A stretch of 19,895 nucleotides of DNA from JBOHNM01 sp050730675 (GTDB taxonomy: Bacteria; Planctomycetota; Phycisphaerae; Phycisphaerales; UBA1924). Shown piece by piece: positions 7,494 through 16,242 of the stretch; positions within the stretch are counted from its first letter, which is position 1; each line of letters starts with the position of its first letter. The position numbers and the translations under genes are program-made. Under the pieces are notes generated by a model. The model was not told the DNA's origin and searched no databases. It saw only the letters and a program-made list of their open reading frames with translations. The DNA lies in assembly GCA_050730675.1 (NCBI GenBank), contig JBOHNM010000073.1, positions 1 to 19,895 of the forward strand, read 5' to 3'.

Positions 7494-8912
7494 ATGTCGA
7501 GCAAGCCGATCGTGATTGCGCTGGTGCTGTGCATTCTGCTGGCCGCGGGGGTGTTGTTCACACTGGCCGCGGGAGGTTCAAAGGGCGCGGCGACGACGAC
7601 CGGCCCGACCGTGACGGTCGGCGAGCCGGTGATGGACCTGGACATCCAGAAGGTGAAGAAGCTGGCGGTGTCGGTCGAGGGGCGGGCCACGGATGTCGCC
7701 GAGCGCGGCAGCGACGGCACGACGTGGACGCTTAAGACCAAGGACACGGCGGGCGGGGGGGGGGGCGAGACGGTCTGGCCTGCGGACTTCCTGCGGATCC
7801 GCGTGTTCCTGCGGGAGCTTTCGACGGCGCGGGCGACCGGCAAGCCAGAGGCCGGCGCGACGATCCCGGATTCGCCGCCGCCGACGGTGGTGACGATGAC
7901 GATGGACGACGGGAGCGAGCGGACACTGCGATTTGCTGGTCGGACACTCGGCGGGCAGGCCAAGCTGGAGATCCGCGACACGGCGGCCAAGGACGGAGCG
8001 AGCCCGACACGGATGGCGATCGTGAGCGATGCGCTACTGCAGGCGCTGGTGACGCCCGGGCCGCGCGGCTGGCGCGAGACGCAGTTGCTGCCCGGCGTAT
8101 CGGTGAACGCGACGAGCCTGAAGCTCACGAGCACTGGCGGCGGCGCGAAGCTGCAGCGCGTGATGGGTCGCTGGGCGCTGGTTGAGCCGGTGGCAGGACC
8201 AGCGGACCAAGGCGTGGTGCTCAAAATGCTGTCAGTGCTGGAGAACCTGCGTGCGGAGCGGTTTGTGGACGGTTCGTTGTCGAAGAAGGACGCGGGGTTG
8301 GAGAACCCCGCGGCGACGGCGGTGGTCGGATTTGATTCACGTGCGGCAGTGGATGCGTTGGGTGGGAAGGCCGCGAGCGGGATCCGCCGCGAGTTGAAGA
8401 TCGGCGGCCCGGCGGATGCGTCGGGAGCGAACCTGTACGCGAGTGTGAACGACGGGCCACCGGTGGTGGTGGATGCCAAGACGCTGCGCCTGCTGACGGT
8501 GGACCCGGCCAAGCTGCTCTCATCGCAGAGCGTGCAGACGCCGAAGGCGGATGTGGGGCTGGTGACGATTTCGCCGCTGGGGGCGACCGGCGGATCGGGC
8601 GGGACACCGCTGCGTTACAAGCGCACGGTGCAGGGTTGGGCCGAACTGGACAGCGCCGATAAGGAACTGCTGCTGGATAAGGCGCGTTCCGATGACGTCG
8701 AGTCGCTGCTGACGCTGTTGACGCAGACCACGGCGCTGGCGACGTTGACCGAGTCGCCCAAAGACTGGAAGCCGACGGCCGAGGTCACGCTGGCGAAGGT
8801 CGGCGGCGTGCTGGACAAGGTCGAGTGCGGCACCGCCGACAGTCGGGCGTTTGTCGTCCGCAACGACAAGATCTGGCGGGCGTATGACGCCAAGCCCAAA
8901 ATCGTGCCTTGA
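7494..8912 (+). CDS. DUF4340-type membrane-anchored protein
   Basis: A 472-residue protein with one N-terminal transmembrane or signal-anchor segment (about residues 6-27, IVIALVLCILLAAGVLFTLA), then a long soluble beta-rich region with repeated W/V-containing units. The middle (about 150-360) has the alternating strand pattern and phrases such as TLRFAGRTLGGQAKLEIRD typical of DUF4340 proteins. These are usually encoded beside ABC-type transport or gliding genes (GldF/GldG-like). No such genes are adjacent here; the neighbours are an amidotransferase and purD. The exported domain probably faces the periplasm. The frame contains an 11-G run encoding glycines at about residues 88-91. Family assignment is by sequence style, with moderate confidence. 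Confidence 0.7.
   Translation: MSSKPIVIALVLCILLAAGVLFTLAAGGSKGAATTTGPTVTVGEPVMDLDIQKVKKLAVSVEGRATDVAERGSDGTTWTLKTKDTAGGGGGETVWPADFLRIRVFLRELSTARATGKPEAGATIPDSPPPTVVTMTMDDGSERTLRFAGRTLGGQAKLEIRDTAAKDGASPTRMAIVSDALLQALVTPGPRGWRETQLLPGVSVNATSLKLTSTGGGAKLQRVMGRWALVEPVAGPADQGVVLKMLSVLENLRAERFVDGSLSKKDAGLENPAATAVVGFDSRAAVDALGGKAASGIRRELKIGGPADASGANLYASVNDGPPVVVDAKTLRLLTVDPAKLLSSQSVQTPKADVGLVTISPLGATGGSGGTPLRYKRTVQGWAELDSADKELLLDKARSDDVESLLTLLTQTTALATLTESPKDWKPTAEVTLAKVGGVLDKVECGTADSRAFVVRNDKIWRAYDAKPKIVP
7755..7765 (+). repeat. 11-G homopolymer inside the DUF4340-type gene
   Basis: Eleven consecutive G residues encode part of a Gly5 stretch. Such tracts are prone to replication slippage, and a one-base change would shift the frame about 90 codons in. 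It may also be a sequencing-error hotspot. Confidence 0.95.
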
Positions 8913-8968
8913 GAGGAAGTGCACAGACGATCAGGCGTGCGGGCGAACCGTGAGATACACAAGGCCGG

Positions 8969-10300
8969 TCAGCCGACGACATCCGTTCCGATGTCGGTGC
9001 GCATCTGCTTGCCGTCGAAGTGAATCATGGCCGCGGCCTTGTACGCGCGGGCGCGGGCTTCGTCGCGATCGACGCCGATGGCAGTGACGCTGAGCACGCG
9101 GCCGCCGGCGGTGACGATTCGGCCCTGGGCATCGCGGGCGGTGCCGGCGTGGAAGATCTCGACGCCCTCGACCTGCGCCGCGGCTTCAAGGCCGGTGATC
9201 ACATCGCCGCTTCGGGGCTTTTCGGGGTAGCCGTGGCTGGCGAGGACGATGCAGACCGCCGCGCCGGGGAGTGAGCCCACGTCGATCTCATCGAGCTTGC
9301 GGTCAGACGTGGCGAGCATGACGCTGACGAGATCGCCATCGAGCTTGCGCATGAGGGCTTGGCATTCGGGATCGCCGAAGCGGACGTTGAACTCGATGAC
9401 CTTGGGCCCGCCGGGCGTGAGCATGAGGCCGACGTAGAGGACGCCGCGATAGTCGATGTTCTCGCGGCGCAGGGCGTCGAGCATCGGCACGAGCACCTCG
9501 CGCTCGACCTTGGCCATGGTGCGAGCGTCGATCGCCGGGGCAGGGCAGAGCGAGCCCATGCCGCCGGTGTTGGGGCCGGTGGCACCGTCGCCGATGCGCT
9601 TGTGATCCTGGCAGGCCTCGAGCATGTAGATGCTCTGGCCGTCGATCAGCGCGAAGACAGAGACCTCGCGGCCCTTGAGCCGCTCTTCGATGATGACGGT
9701 CTTGCCTGCCGCGCCGAACTCCTTCTTGATCATCACGCGCTCGAGCGCGGCGATCGCCTCCGCGAGCGAGTCAGGGACGAACACGCCCTTGCCCTTGGCG
9801 AGGCCCGAAGCCTTGATGACCTGGGCGGCCTCGCGTGATTCGAGGTACGACTTGGCGGATTCGAAGTCGGTAAACGTGCGCGAGTCGGCGGTCGGCACCG
9901 ATGCCCCTCGCATCATCTCCTTGGCGAAGGCTTTGTCGGCCTCGAGCATCGCGCCCTGCTTGCTGGGGCCGAAGACCTTCGGGGCGATCGAGCCGGGGCC
10001 GCCATCGGCGCCGGTGGAACTGATAGCGTCGGCCATGCCCGCGGCGAGGGGCTCCTCGGGACCGATCACGACGAGTCCGATCTGCTTCTCGACGACGAAC
10101 CTCTGGAGGGCAAGGGTGTTGCGCGGGTCGATGGTCAGTTCGACACCGGAGGCGATTGCCAGCAGCCCGGGGTTGCTGCAGTTGACGGCGTAGATCTGGC
10201 CGCAGCGGGGGGATTGGCGGAGCTTCCACGCCAGCGCGTGCTCGCGGCCACCGGAGCCGATCAGGAGGATATTGATTTTGTCAGGGTGGGCAGTGGGCAT
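8969..10300 (-). CDS. purD: Phosphoribosylamine-glycine ligase (GAR synthetase)
   Basis: This enzyme joins 5-phosphoribosylamine and glycine using ATP, the second step of de novo purine synthesis in the cytosol. The 443-residue protein shows the full family order: the N-terminal INILLIGSGGREHALAW dinucleotide-like turn, VFGPSKQGAMLEADKAF entering the ATP-grasp domain, GLAKGKGV, an EERLKGREVSV strand, the RIGDGATGPNTGGMGS loop, and the metal-binding VIEFNVRFGDPECQ. Length is normal for the family and no defect is visible. Translation starts at ATG 10300; the upstream leader has no strong Shine-Dalgarno. It is convergent with the DUF4340-type gene (56 bp apart) and lies downstream of, and codirectional with, the PEP-CTERM-like gene. 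The 221-bp gap suggests its own promoter. Confidence 0.97.
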   Translation of the reverse strand: MPTAHPDKINILLIGSGGREHALAWKLRQSPRCGQIYAVNCSNPGLLAIASGVELTIDPRNTLALQRFVVEKQIGLVVIGPEEPLAAGMADAISSTGADGGPGSIAPKVFGPSKQGAMLEADKAFAKEMMRGASVPTADSRTFTDFESAKSYLESREAAQVIKASGLAKGKGVFVPDSLAEAIAALERVMIKKEFGAAGKTVIIEERLKGREVSVFALIDGQSIYMLEACQDHKRIGDGATGPNTGGMGSLCPAPAIDARTMAKVEREVLVPMLDALRRENIDYRGVLYVGLMLTPGGPKVIEFNVRFGDPECQALMRKLDGDLVSVMLATSDRKLDEIDVGSLPGAAVCIVLASHGYPEKPRSGDVITGLEAAAQVEGVEIFHAGTARDAQGRIVTAGGRVLSVTAIGVDRDEARARAYKAAAMIHFDGKQMRTDIGTDVVG

Positions 10301-10521
10301 TGGGGCCTATGGTAGGGGCCCGGCTCGAAGCACGGTCCCACGCCAGAAGGGGCCGTTGCTTCGTTTGGACAAGCGCGCGAGGAAGCTGGAGGCCACGACG
10401 CACGCAGATCGCGCACGTCTGAGGCCGATGTTCATCAAAGCTTCAACGCGTCCAATTGGATCAACTCCCGCACTCCCAAGCGATGTGTAGGCGGGCGGGG
10501 GTGGGCGGAAGAGCAGCTCCT
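10301..10521. other. Intergenic spacer upstream of purD
   Basis: About 220 bp between two minus-strand genes. I see no convincing coding frame, terminator, RNA gene or clear promoter here; the purD promoter must lie in it, but no good hexamer pair stands out. Confidence 0.6.
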
Positions 10522-11169
10522 CTAAGCTCGTCGCCGACGCACGGCCGCGAGTCCTCCAACCCACATGAGCGCCGCCCCCGCGGGTGATGGCACGATCGCC
10601 GAGACGGAGAACATGTGTGTGCCGAACGAGGTGTCGAGGAAATACGACTGGCCGGAGTCGATGCTGTTGGCTCGCACCAGTGGCAGAATGAAGTTCGCGG
10701 CAGGATTGCTGCCGGCGTCGCGCGTCGTTGATGTCGTAATTGCCCAGTTAATCTCGCCGGGCCCGGCGAGATGCTCCATCACAACCCAATACGTGGTGTT
10801 GGGCAGCAGAGCAAAGCTCGCGCCTGGTGTGAAGGCGACATCGCCAAAGACATGCACTGGGACGGCACCGACGCCGCAATCGGCAAGCAATGCCCCCGGC
10901 GTGCCGCCGGCGTTGGCGTGAAGCGAGACGCCAATGTTGAACGCTTGTGCGCCGGGTGTGGCAACGCGGAGCGTGATCGCAGAGAGGTTGGCGGGGGTAA
11001 AGCCGGCACCGAGGGTAAACGGCACCGCGGCTCGGGAGATCGAACTGCTGAACTGCCCCGCGCCGGCGAATGGGTCGGTCAGGTTACCGATTACCAGGTC
11101 GGCTTGGGCCGCGGCCGACACAACACCGGTAAGGCCGGCAGCAACCAACAACATACACGCTTTGGGCAT
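10522..11169 (-). CDS. Exported protein with PEP-CTERM-like C-terminal sorting signal
   Basis: A 215-residue protein. Residues 1-23 form a signal peptide (basic start, core LLVAAGLTGVVSAA, cleavage after AQA). The body is a small-residue-rich beta domain with NTTYWVVMEHLAGPGEINWA, a pattern seen in choice-of-anchor-type extracellular domains. The tail has VPSPAGAALMWVGGLAA followed by an Arg cluster, the three-part layout (short Pro motif, hydrophobic segment, Arg cluster) recognised by exosortase-type systems. The motif is VPSP rather than VPEP, a variation seen in planctomycetes. ATG 11169 is chosen because it starts a perfect signal peptide and is preceded by an AG-rich ribosome-binding stretch. 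A 6-bp inverted repeat (CACCGC 11195-11200, GCGGTG 11209-11214) lies in the leader. Function beyond surface localisation is unknown. Confidence 0.8.
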   Translation of the reverse strand: MPKACMLLVAAGLTGVVSAAAQADLVIGNLTDPFAGAGQFSSSISRAAVPFTLGAGFTPANLSAITLRVATPGAQAFNIGVSLHANAGGTPGALLADCGVGAVPVHVFGDVAFTPGASFALLPNTTYWVVMEHLAGPGEINWAITTSTTRDAGSNPAANFILPLVRANSIDSGQSYFLDTSFGTHMFSVSAIVPSPAGAALMWVGGLAAVRRRRA

Positions 11170-11319
11170 GGCTCTCTCTCTTTCCCCAGATTCACACCGC
11201 GTTCCGATGCGGTGGGTTCGGGTCAGGCACGAGAGCATAACAGGCAATCTGCAGGCTTGCTAGCGGGGTTTTCCCTGTTTTCGGAGCAGGTGTGACGAAG
11301 TCATGGAGAGATGTGCTGT

Positions 11320-12045
11320 TCAGTTTACAAACGTGACCTGCCCGGTCGAGATGTCGTGCATCGCGCCGACGATCTTGATCTGTCCAGAAACCTCAAGCTC
11401 GCGCATGATCGGGCTGTCGTGGCGGATCTTCTCGACGGTGCGGCGCACGTGCATTTCAGTCGCGGCCCGGACGAACGCCTTGTTGTGGCTGTTGTGCTCG
11501 CCGCTGACGCCCTGCACATCGTTCACCGAGGGGCGGATCTCCTCGATGACCGCCGTCAGGTTGCCCATGCGCACATCATCGCAAGCTCCCTTGACCGCGC
11601 CGCATTCGGTGTGGCCCATCACGATCACGAGCTTGGCGCCGGCGACCTTCGTTGAGTACTCCATGCTGCCGAGCATGTCCACGAATGCCCCGTTGCCGGC
11701 GACGCGCGGCACGAACAGGTCGCCGATCCCCTGGTCGAAGACGATCTCCGGAGCCGTGCGTGAATCGATACACGCAAGGACGACCGCGAAGGGGTACTGG
11801 CCGGAGGCGGTTGCCTTCGCCTGCGCGATGTAATCGTGGTGCTGGCTCTCGCCGGCGGCGAAACGTCGGTTCCCCTCGACGAGCCGTGCCAGCGCCTGGT
11901 CGGGAGTCATGGCCTGCTGCTCGCTCTTGTTGATGGTGGCGGTGACGGCGCCGCCGGAAGCGCCGTGGTGATCCGACGCGCAGCCGGCCAAGCTCACCAG
12001 GACGGCGATGAGATTCACCATGGCGACGTTCAGCGTGGTTTTCAC
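11320..12045 (-). CDS. Beta-class carbonic anhydrase, lipoprotein
   Basis: This zinc enzyme interconverts CO2 and bicarbonate. The 241-residue protein carries all beta-class landmarks: C92-I-D94-S-R96 (zinc ligand and Asp-Arg dyad) and H145-T-E-C148 (the other two zinc ligands), with FVPRVAGN between them and VKGACDD after. Residues 1-22 are a lipoprotein signal ending in the lipobox L-A-G-C22, so the enzyme is predicted to be exported and lipid-anchored instead of cytosolic. GTG 12045 is chosen because GGGAG lies six bases upstream and it yields the complete signal; longer starts would bury the signal. It lies 135 bp downstream of a bestrophin-like membrane protein on the same strand, which may form a bicarbonate-handling pair (inference). 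Confidence 0.93.
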   Translation of the reverse strand: MKTTLNVAMVNLIAVLVSLAGCASDHHGASGGAVTATINKSEQQAMTPDQALARLVEGNRRFAAGESQHHDYIAQAKATASGQYPFAVVLACIDSRTAPEIVFDQGIGDLFVPRVAGNGAFVDMLGSMEYSTKVAGAKLVIVMGHTECGAVKGACDDVRMGNLTAVIEEIRPSVNDVQGVSGEHNSHNKAFVRAATEMHVRRTVEKIRHDSPIMRELEVSGQIKIVGAMHDISTGQVTFVN

Positions 12046-12180
12046 GGATTGCTCCCGATTGTGGCCCGCGTGCGGATGAAGGAAACGCCCGACGAGCGTA
12101 ACCGAAGGCGAGCGAATATGGCAACATCCACAGGAAACCCGTTGAACAACTTCGCCGGACACAATTCCGATCCGCCAGAC

Positions 12181-12951
12181 CTAGGAGGCGGGTTTCGGCG
12201 CCGGCGCATCGAACCGGATCGCCTTCAGCGGCTCATCACTGAGCCTGAGGAGCCCTGCCCGGGGATGGTCCAGATCGACGGTGGTCCACAACGCAAGACC
12301 AATGAGGATCATCAGGGAGGCATTGAGCATTTCCATCCGGCGCCCGCTGAATCCGCTGCCGTAGCCCATGACAAACATCGCCAGCAGCGAGCTGCCGAAG
12401 AGCAACCCGAGCACGAGGGCGGGCAAGTGCTTGAGCCCCGCGGCGACGCGCAGCGAATGCACATCGATCACGTCGTTCACCGGCGGGAGCACCGCCAGCA
12501 CAACCGCCGGCTTGGCGTTGCAGCCGGCCGCGGCGGCCCGCCAGACCTCGCCCTGCAGGCGATCACTCTCCGCAAACGCTTCCGACATGTTGCGACTCGT
12601 CAGAGTCGGCGACACGGCGATTCGGTGTTCGGTGTAGCGTTGCAGAGCTGCTCGCAAAGATGTGCGGTGCGGCTCATCGAGCAGGTCTGCCCGGAGATAC
12701 GCGGTTCCGATGGCATTGGCCTCGGTGGTGATGAGGTCCTGCCGATCGAGGAAACGCGCCGAAGCGCCGGCGAAACTGAACCCCAGCAAAAGCCCGAGCA
12801 GCCCGAGCACGGCTCCTTGAACGGCGCCAATCTGCCCGCCGTCGGCACCCTCGCGGGATTTCTTCGACGAGCGCCCGAAGCGAAAACCGACCTCGAGCGC
12901 GATGCACAGCCCCGAGAACAAGACGAGAGCGATGAGGAGTTCCTGGCCCAT
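12181..12951 (-). CDS. Bestrophin-like (DUF4239) integral membrane protein
   Basis: The 256-residue protein has four predicted membrane segments (about 4-22, 44-63, 176-197 and 210-226), with a central soluble helical region between the second and third. GLLGLLLGFSFAGASARF followed by EANAIGTAYLRADLL is the signature stretch of DUF4239 proteins, which Pfam describes as bestrophin-like. True bestrophins conduct chloride and bicarbonate, but transport activity of this family is not established. The start ATG 12951 has AAGGA six bases upstream. It lies directly upstream of the lipoprotein carbonic anhydrase on the same strand, giving a hint of a link to bicarbonate. Confidence 0.78.
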   Translation of the reverse strand: MGQELLIALVLFSGLCIALEVGFRFGRSSKKSREGADGGQIGAVQGAVLGLLGLLLGFSFAGASARFLDRQDLITTEANAIGTAYLRADLLDEPHRTSLRAALQRYTEHRIAVSPTLTSRNMSEAFAESDRLQGEVWRAAAAGCNAKPAVVLAVLPPVNDVIDVHSLRVAAGLKHLPALVLGLLFGSSLLAMFVMGYGSGFSGRRMEMLNASLMILIGLALWTTVDLDHPRAGLLRLSDEPLKAIRFDAPAPKPAS

Positions 12952-13121
12952 GAGCGATCCTTAGGCGGGGGATCGAGTCGCGCATTACCCAAGATACAGC
13001 GGGACGAGCATACCGCGCGGCGCTGACCCACGTGCAAGCATGGGCGCGCAAATGTGCGGTTGTCACCGCCGGATGAGCTCTCGTTTCGGGATGAGGCGAC
13101 TGTCGGTGCGATGCAGCGGTT

Positions 13122-15428
13122 TCATGGCGCAGTCTTCGGCGGCAGCGAATCCAGCATCTGCTGGAGCTTCCTGTTCTCCGGCTCGCACTTGATCCACTGC
13201 GTCAGCGCATCACGGGCGAGTTCGAGGTCCTGGAGCTGCTGGGCGAGCTGGGCCCGCTGCGAGTGCAGCAGGATCAGGAAGCGACGCCGATAGCTCTCGG
13301 GCCAGTTGTCGGGAATGGGGAGGGATGCCGCCGCCGCAAACAACTCGCGGGCTTCATTCAACCTGTTCTGCTGGCGGGCGGCGAGCTGCCCGAGGATCAG
13401 CGACGCGACGGGGTGGCCGGGGGATTCGGCGCGCGCCTCGCGCAGGAGCTTCTCGCCGCGCTCCGGGTCGCCGTTGGCACAACAGAAGACCGCCACCAAC
13501 ACTTTGGGGGGGTGCGTATACGGCGCCAGAGCTCGCGCCTTGGCGCAGTACTCCAGGCTCTCGTCGTAGAGCTTCTGCTTGGCGCTGATCTCCGCCAGCT
13601 TCATGTAGATGTTCGCCATGTCGGGCGAATCGCTCGGGACGGCGACACATATTTGAGCAGCCTCCTTCAGCTGCCCTTTCCGGACCAGCAGGTCTGCGAG
13701 GTTGAGGCTCGCCTCCAACATCCCCGGCGCAAGCTCCACCGCACGGCGGTACGCCTGCTCCGCGGGCTCGGACTTCTGCTGCGCAGCGAGCGCCTTGCCA
13801 AGGCCGAACCACGCCAGCGGGTATTTGTCATCCATTGTCACGGCCTGACGCAACTGCGCTTCGGCCTTCACAGCGTCGCCGCCCGCCAGATACGCCATCC
13901 CGAGACTGGCTACGGGGAAGACAGCCTTCGGTCCCGTCTGGAGCCGCTTCTCCAGGATCGAGACCGCCTTGGCGGGCTGACCGAGGCCAACGTAGTACGT
14001 CGCGAGGCCCTCCTGGCTCCAGGTGTCGTCGGGGTAAAGCTCAAGCGTCTTGGCGTGCCCGATGATCTGCGACTGCAACTCGTACCGCTTGTAGTTCTCC
14101 ATCAGCGCCTCGCGCTGATCGGGGCGGACGGTCGTCACCTGCAGATACACATCGGCCATCTCGTCGGTCACGTTGCCGCCGTAGACGACGCGGCGAGCCG
14201 GGTGGTTGCGGTTGCGGATGTTCTCATCGGTGTTGTCGTAGGCGAAGGTCGTGACCAGCCGCGTGCCCTTCGGCAACCGCACCGGTTTGACGTACCGGTA
14301 CGAATCGTGCCAGTTCTCGTCGAAGCGGCCGATCGCGATCAACGGCTGGCGCGAGCCGTCGGACAACTCGGCCGCCACGCTCAGCTCGCGGCAGAGCGAG
14401 TGGGCGTGCGGGAAGATCGTGTGGACGTCAACATCGACGGGCAGGATGTACTGGTCGGTCACAACATGGTGCGCAGCGCCGGACGGGATATCGATGTTGC
14501 AACTGCCGATCCGCAGCATCGCGGGGAGCTGCTTCGGCGCGGACTTGGCGAAGTGGATGCCGATGCGGAACTTCACGACCTCGGGCTTGCCCGAGGGTTG
14601 CATGTGCGTGTGGAGCACCAGGCATGTTTGTGGGTATAAACGCCAGGCAATCCCGGGGATTCCCGGACTCGCGACCATGCCCGGCGCCCAGATCACCAGT
14701 TGGCCGTCGGGGTCCTGCCCCCAGGCCATCCCGGCGTACCCGGGCTCCTCATCTTCGGCGTCGCGCCGGATGGATTCGTTGGAACTGTCGACGCCCAGCC
14801 GCGCATGGTGCGTCACGCGGGGGTTGTCCGGACGGATCTCGATCGACTCGATCCACCGGGGACCATCGAGCTTGATCGGCACCACGAAGTTACGGAAGAT
14901 GTCGCGCCCGTCGGCGGGGAGCGTGTAGGCGGGGCTCTCGATCACCAGGTCCGGCGTGCCGGTCTGCCAGCCCTCAATGAACACCGGGGCGGCGGGCATC
15001 TGCGACGGATCCCCGGCCTTCGCCCCATCGGCAACCCAGCGAGCGATGATCTCGATTTCCTGATCTGTCAGCCGCCGCGCACCCACGAATTCACCCTTCC
15101 CAGACGCCGGCATCCACGGCGGCATGAAGCCCTTCTTGGTCACATCGACAATCTGACTTGACCGGCGGCGAACATCGTCGTACGTCAGCAGACTGAACGG
15201 CGCGGCTTCTCCGGGATGATGGCACGAAGCGCACTTGGCGAAGACGATGGGAGCGACATCCTTGGAGAACGTGACGGTCTCCAAAGCACTGTGTGTGCCG
15301 GGAGCAGCGGTGGGAGTGGGGGACGGCGCGAGCTCCAGTGCCTGCAAGCCCATGCACGTCGCACCCGTCAGGGCGCACGACACAGCCGCGACGATCAAAC
15401 ACCGTGCTTGACGATACAGACGCGGCAT
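13122..15428 (-). CDS. Exported cytochrome c / copper-monooxygenase-like / TPR fusion protein
   Basis: A 768-residue protein in four parts. Residues 1-30 look like a signal peptide. Residues 50-140 form a cytochrome c-type module with heme motif C66-A-S-C69-H70 and a later FMPPWMP segment that may supply the axial Met. Residues about 150-435 resemble a copper type II ascorbate-dependent (PHM-like) monooxygenase: His207-His208, H273-T-H275, H341-A-H343 and Met424 in TDEMADVY appear in the order of the known copper ligands. Residues about 465-760 are tetratricopeptide repeats. In acidobacteria and planctomycetes the cytochrome and PHM-like modules are often fused to an N-terminal redoxin; here the redoxin is the separate gene immediately upstream (62 bp). 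A periplasmic redox role is likely, but the substrate is unknown. ATG 15428 is chosen because it begins the signal peptide; no clear Shine-Dalgarno supports it. Confidence 0.83.
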   Translation of the reverse strand: MPRLYRQARCLIVAAVSCALTGATCMGLQALELAPSPTPTAAPGTHSALETVTFSKDVAPIVFAKCASCHHPGEAAPFSLLTYDDVRRRSSQIVDVTKKGFMPPWMPASGKGEFVGARRLTDQEIEIIARWVADGAKAGDPSQMPAAPVFIEGWQTGTPDLVIESPAYTLPADGRDIFRNFVVPIKLDGPRWIESIEIRPDNPRVTHHARLGVDSSNESIRRDAEDEEPGYAGMAWGQDPDGQLVIWAPGMVASPGIPGIAWRLYPQTCLVLHTHMQPSGKPEVVKFRIGIHFAKSAPKQLPAMLRIGSCNIDIPSGAAHHVVTDQYILPVDVDVHTIFPHAHSLCRELSVAAELSDGSRQPLIAIGRFDENWHDSYRYVKPVRLPKGTRLVTTFAYDNTDENIRNRNHPARRVVYGGNVTDEMADVYLQVTTVRPDQREALMENYKRYELQSQIIGHAKTLELYPDDTWSQEGLATYYVGLGQPAKAVSILEKRLQTGPKAVFPVASLGMAYLAGGDAVKAEAQLRQAVTMDDKYPLAWFGLGKALAAQQKSEPAEQAYRRAVELAPGMLEASLNLADLLVRKGQLKEAAQICVAVPSDSPDMANIYMKLAEISAKQKLYDESLEYCAKARALAPYTHPPKVLVAVFCCANGDPERGEKLLREARAESPGHPVASLILGQLAARQQNRLNEARELFAAAASLPIPDNWPESYRRRFLILLHSQRAQLAQQLQDLELARDALTQWIKCEPENRKLQQMLDSLPPKTAP

Positions 15429-15490
15429 GGATCGATGGTACACCCGGAGCCACGATTTGCTATCGGTCAGGCACGGGGCCACGCCCACGT

Positions 15491-16138
15491 TCAGCGATCC
15501 AGGTCCGCGATCACGCACCCGACCGCTGCGGTCCGCGGCGTCGCCACACGCTTGCCCTGAACAGTCGCTTCGATCGCATCGTCGAGGTCGCGGGTTGTCG
15601 GAGAGTTGCGGGCCTGCCCAAGCCGCACGTACAGGTCGTTGATACGGCCCAGATACACCATCTCGCTATTGCGATCAAAGACGACGGCCTCGGGGGTGAT
15701 TGTGGCGCCGCACTGCGCCACCAGTGTGTGCTTCGGATCGCGCAGCCCCTGGCACGGATACCGATACTCCTGCAGGTGACGATGGATCGCCTCGGGCTGT
15801 TCGTGCGGATCGACATAGACGAGGAAGAACTCGACACCTTGCGAGTGGTACGTCTCGTACAGGCGTCGGATGTCCGGAGCAAACCGGTTCGAGATCGGGC
15901 AGTCGGTCCGCGTGAACACGACAACCGTGATCGGCGACGGCTGCTTGGCCCGAAGGTCTACCCGCTTGCCGTCCAGATCAACTAAGCCGCTCGAGTACGC
16001 CGTCAATGGCCCGGCCGTTTCAACAACCGCCGGTGCAGTTGACTGACCCGAATTATCATTCGCGCAACCGCCGGCGCCCAACAACGCGCTGACAAGCAAG
16101 AGGAGACAAAAGCGTGGGATGTGTCCGATCGATCGCAT
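15491..16138 (-). CDS. Redoxin / thioredoxin-fold lipoprotein
   Basis: This 215-residue protein has a lipoprotein signal (LLLLVSALLGAGGC, lipid Cys25) and a thioredoxin-like domain from about residue 48. The active-site segment is TRTDCPISNRFAPDI with a single Cys80 followed by Pro-Ile-Ser, so it lacks the second Cys of a CxxC pair and resembles peroxiredoxin-type redoxins. The ATITPEAVVFD stretch contains the cis-Pro of the fold. The gene lies 62 bp upstream of the cytochrome-copper-TPR gene on the same strand, and the two modules are commonly fused in relatives, so a joint periplasmic redox function is likely. ATG 16138 is chosen as it starts a complete lipoprotein signal. Confidence 0.83.
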   Translation of the reverse strand: MRSIGHIPRFCLLLLVSALLGAGGCANDNSGQSTAPAVVETAGPLTAYSSGLVDLDGKRVDLRAKQPSPITVVVFTRTDCPISNRFAPDIRRLYETYHSQGVEFFLVYVDPHEQPEAIHRHLQEYRYPCQGLRDPKHTLVAQCGATITPEAVVFDRNSEMVYLGRINDLYVRLGQARNSPTTRDLDDAIEATVQGKRVATPRTAAVGCVIADLDR

Positions 16139-16242
16139 GCCGAGAGTCCGTTCAAAGTGCGATCCGAACCGCAAACGCTGCAAGCCCTCGTGAGACCTGT
16201 TGGGTATCACGGGGCCGCAGCGATCGTTCAACCGATCAACCC

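Noticed and set aside
8978..8995. Inverted repeat GACATC-N6-GATGTC resembling the SahR operator spacing
   Set aside because: It lies inside the last codons of purD, differs in half-site sequence, and is not upstream of any gene.
11836..13026. Long plus-strand open frame (396 codons) across the carbonic anhydrase and DUF4239 genes
   Set aside because: It lies opposite two well-supported genes and has the Arg/Gly/His-rich composition of an antisense shadow frame.
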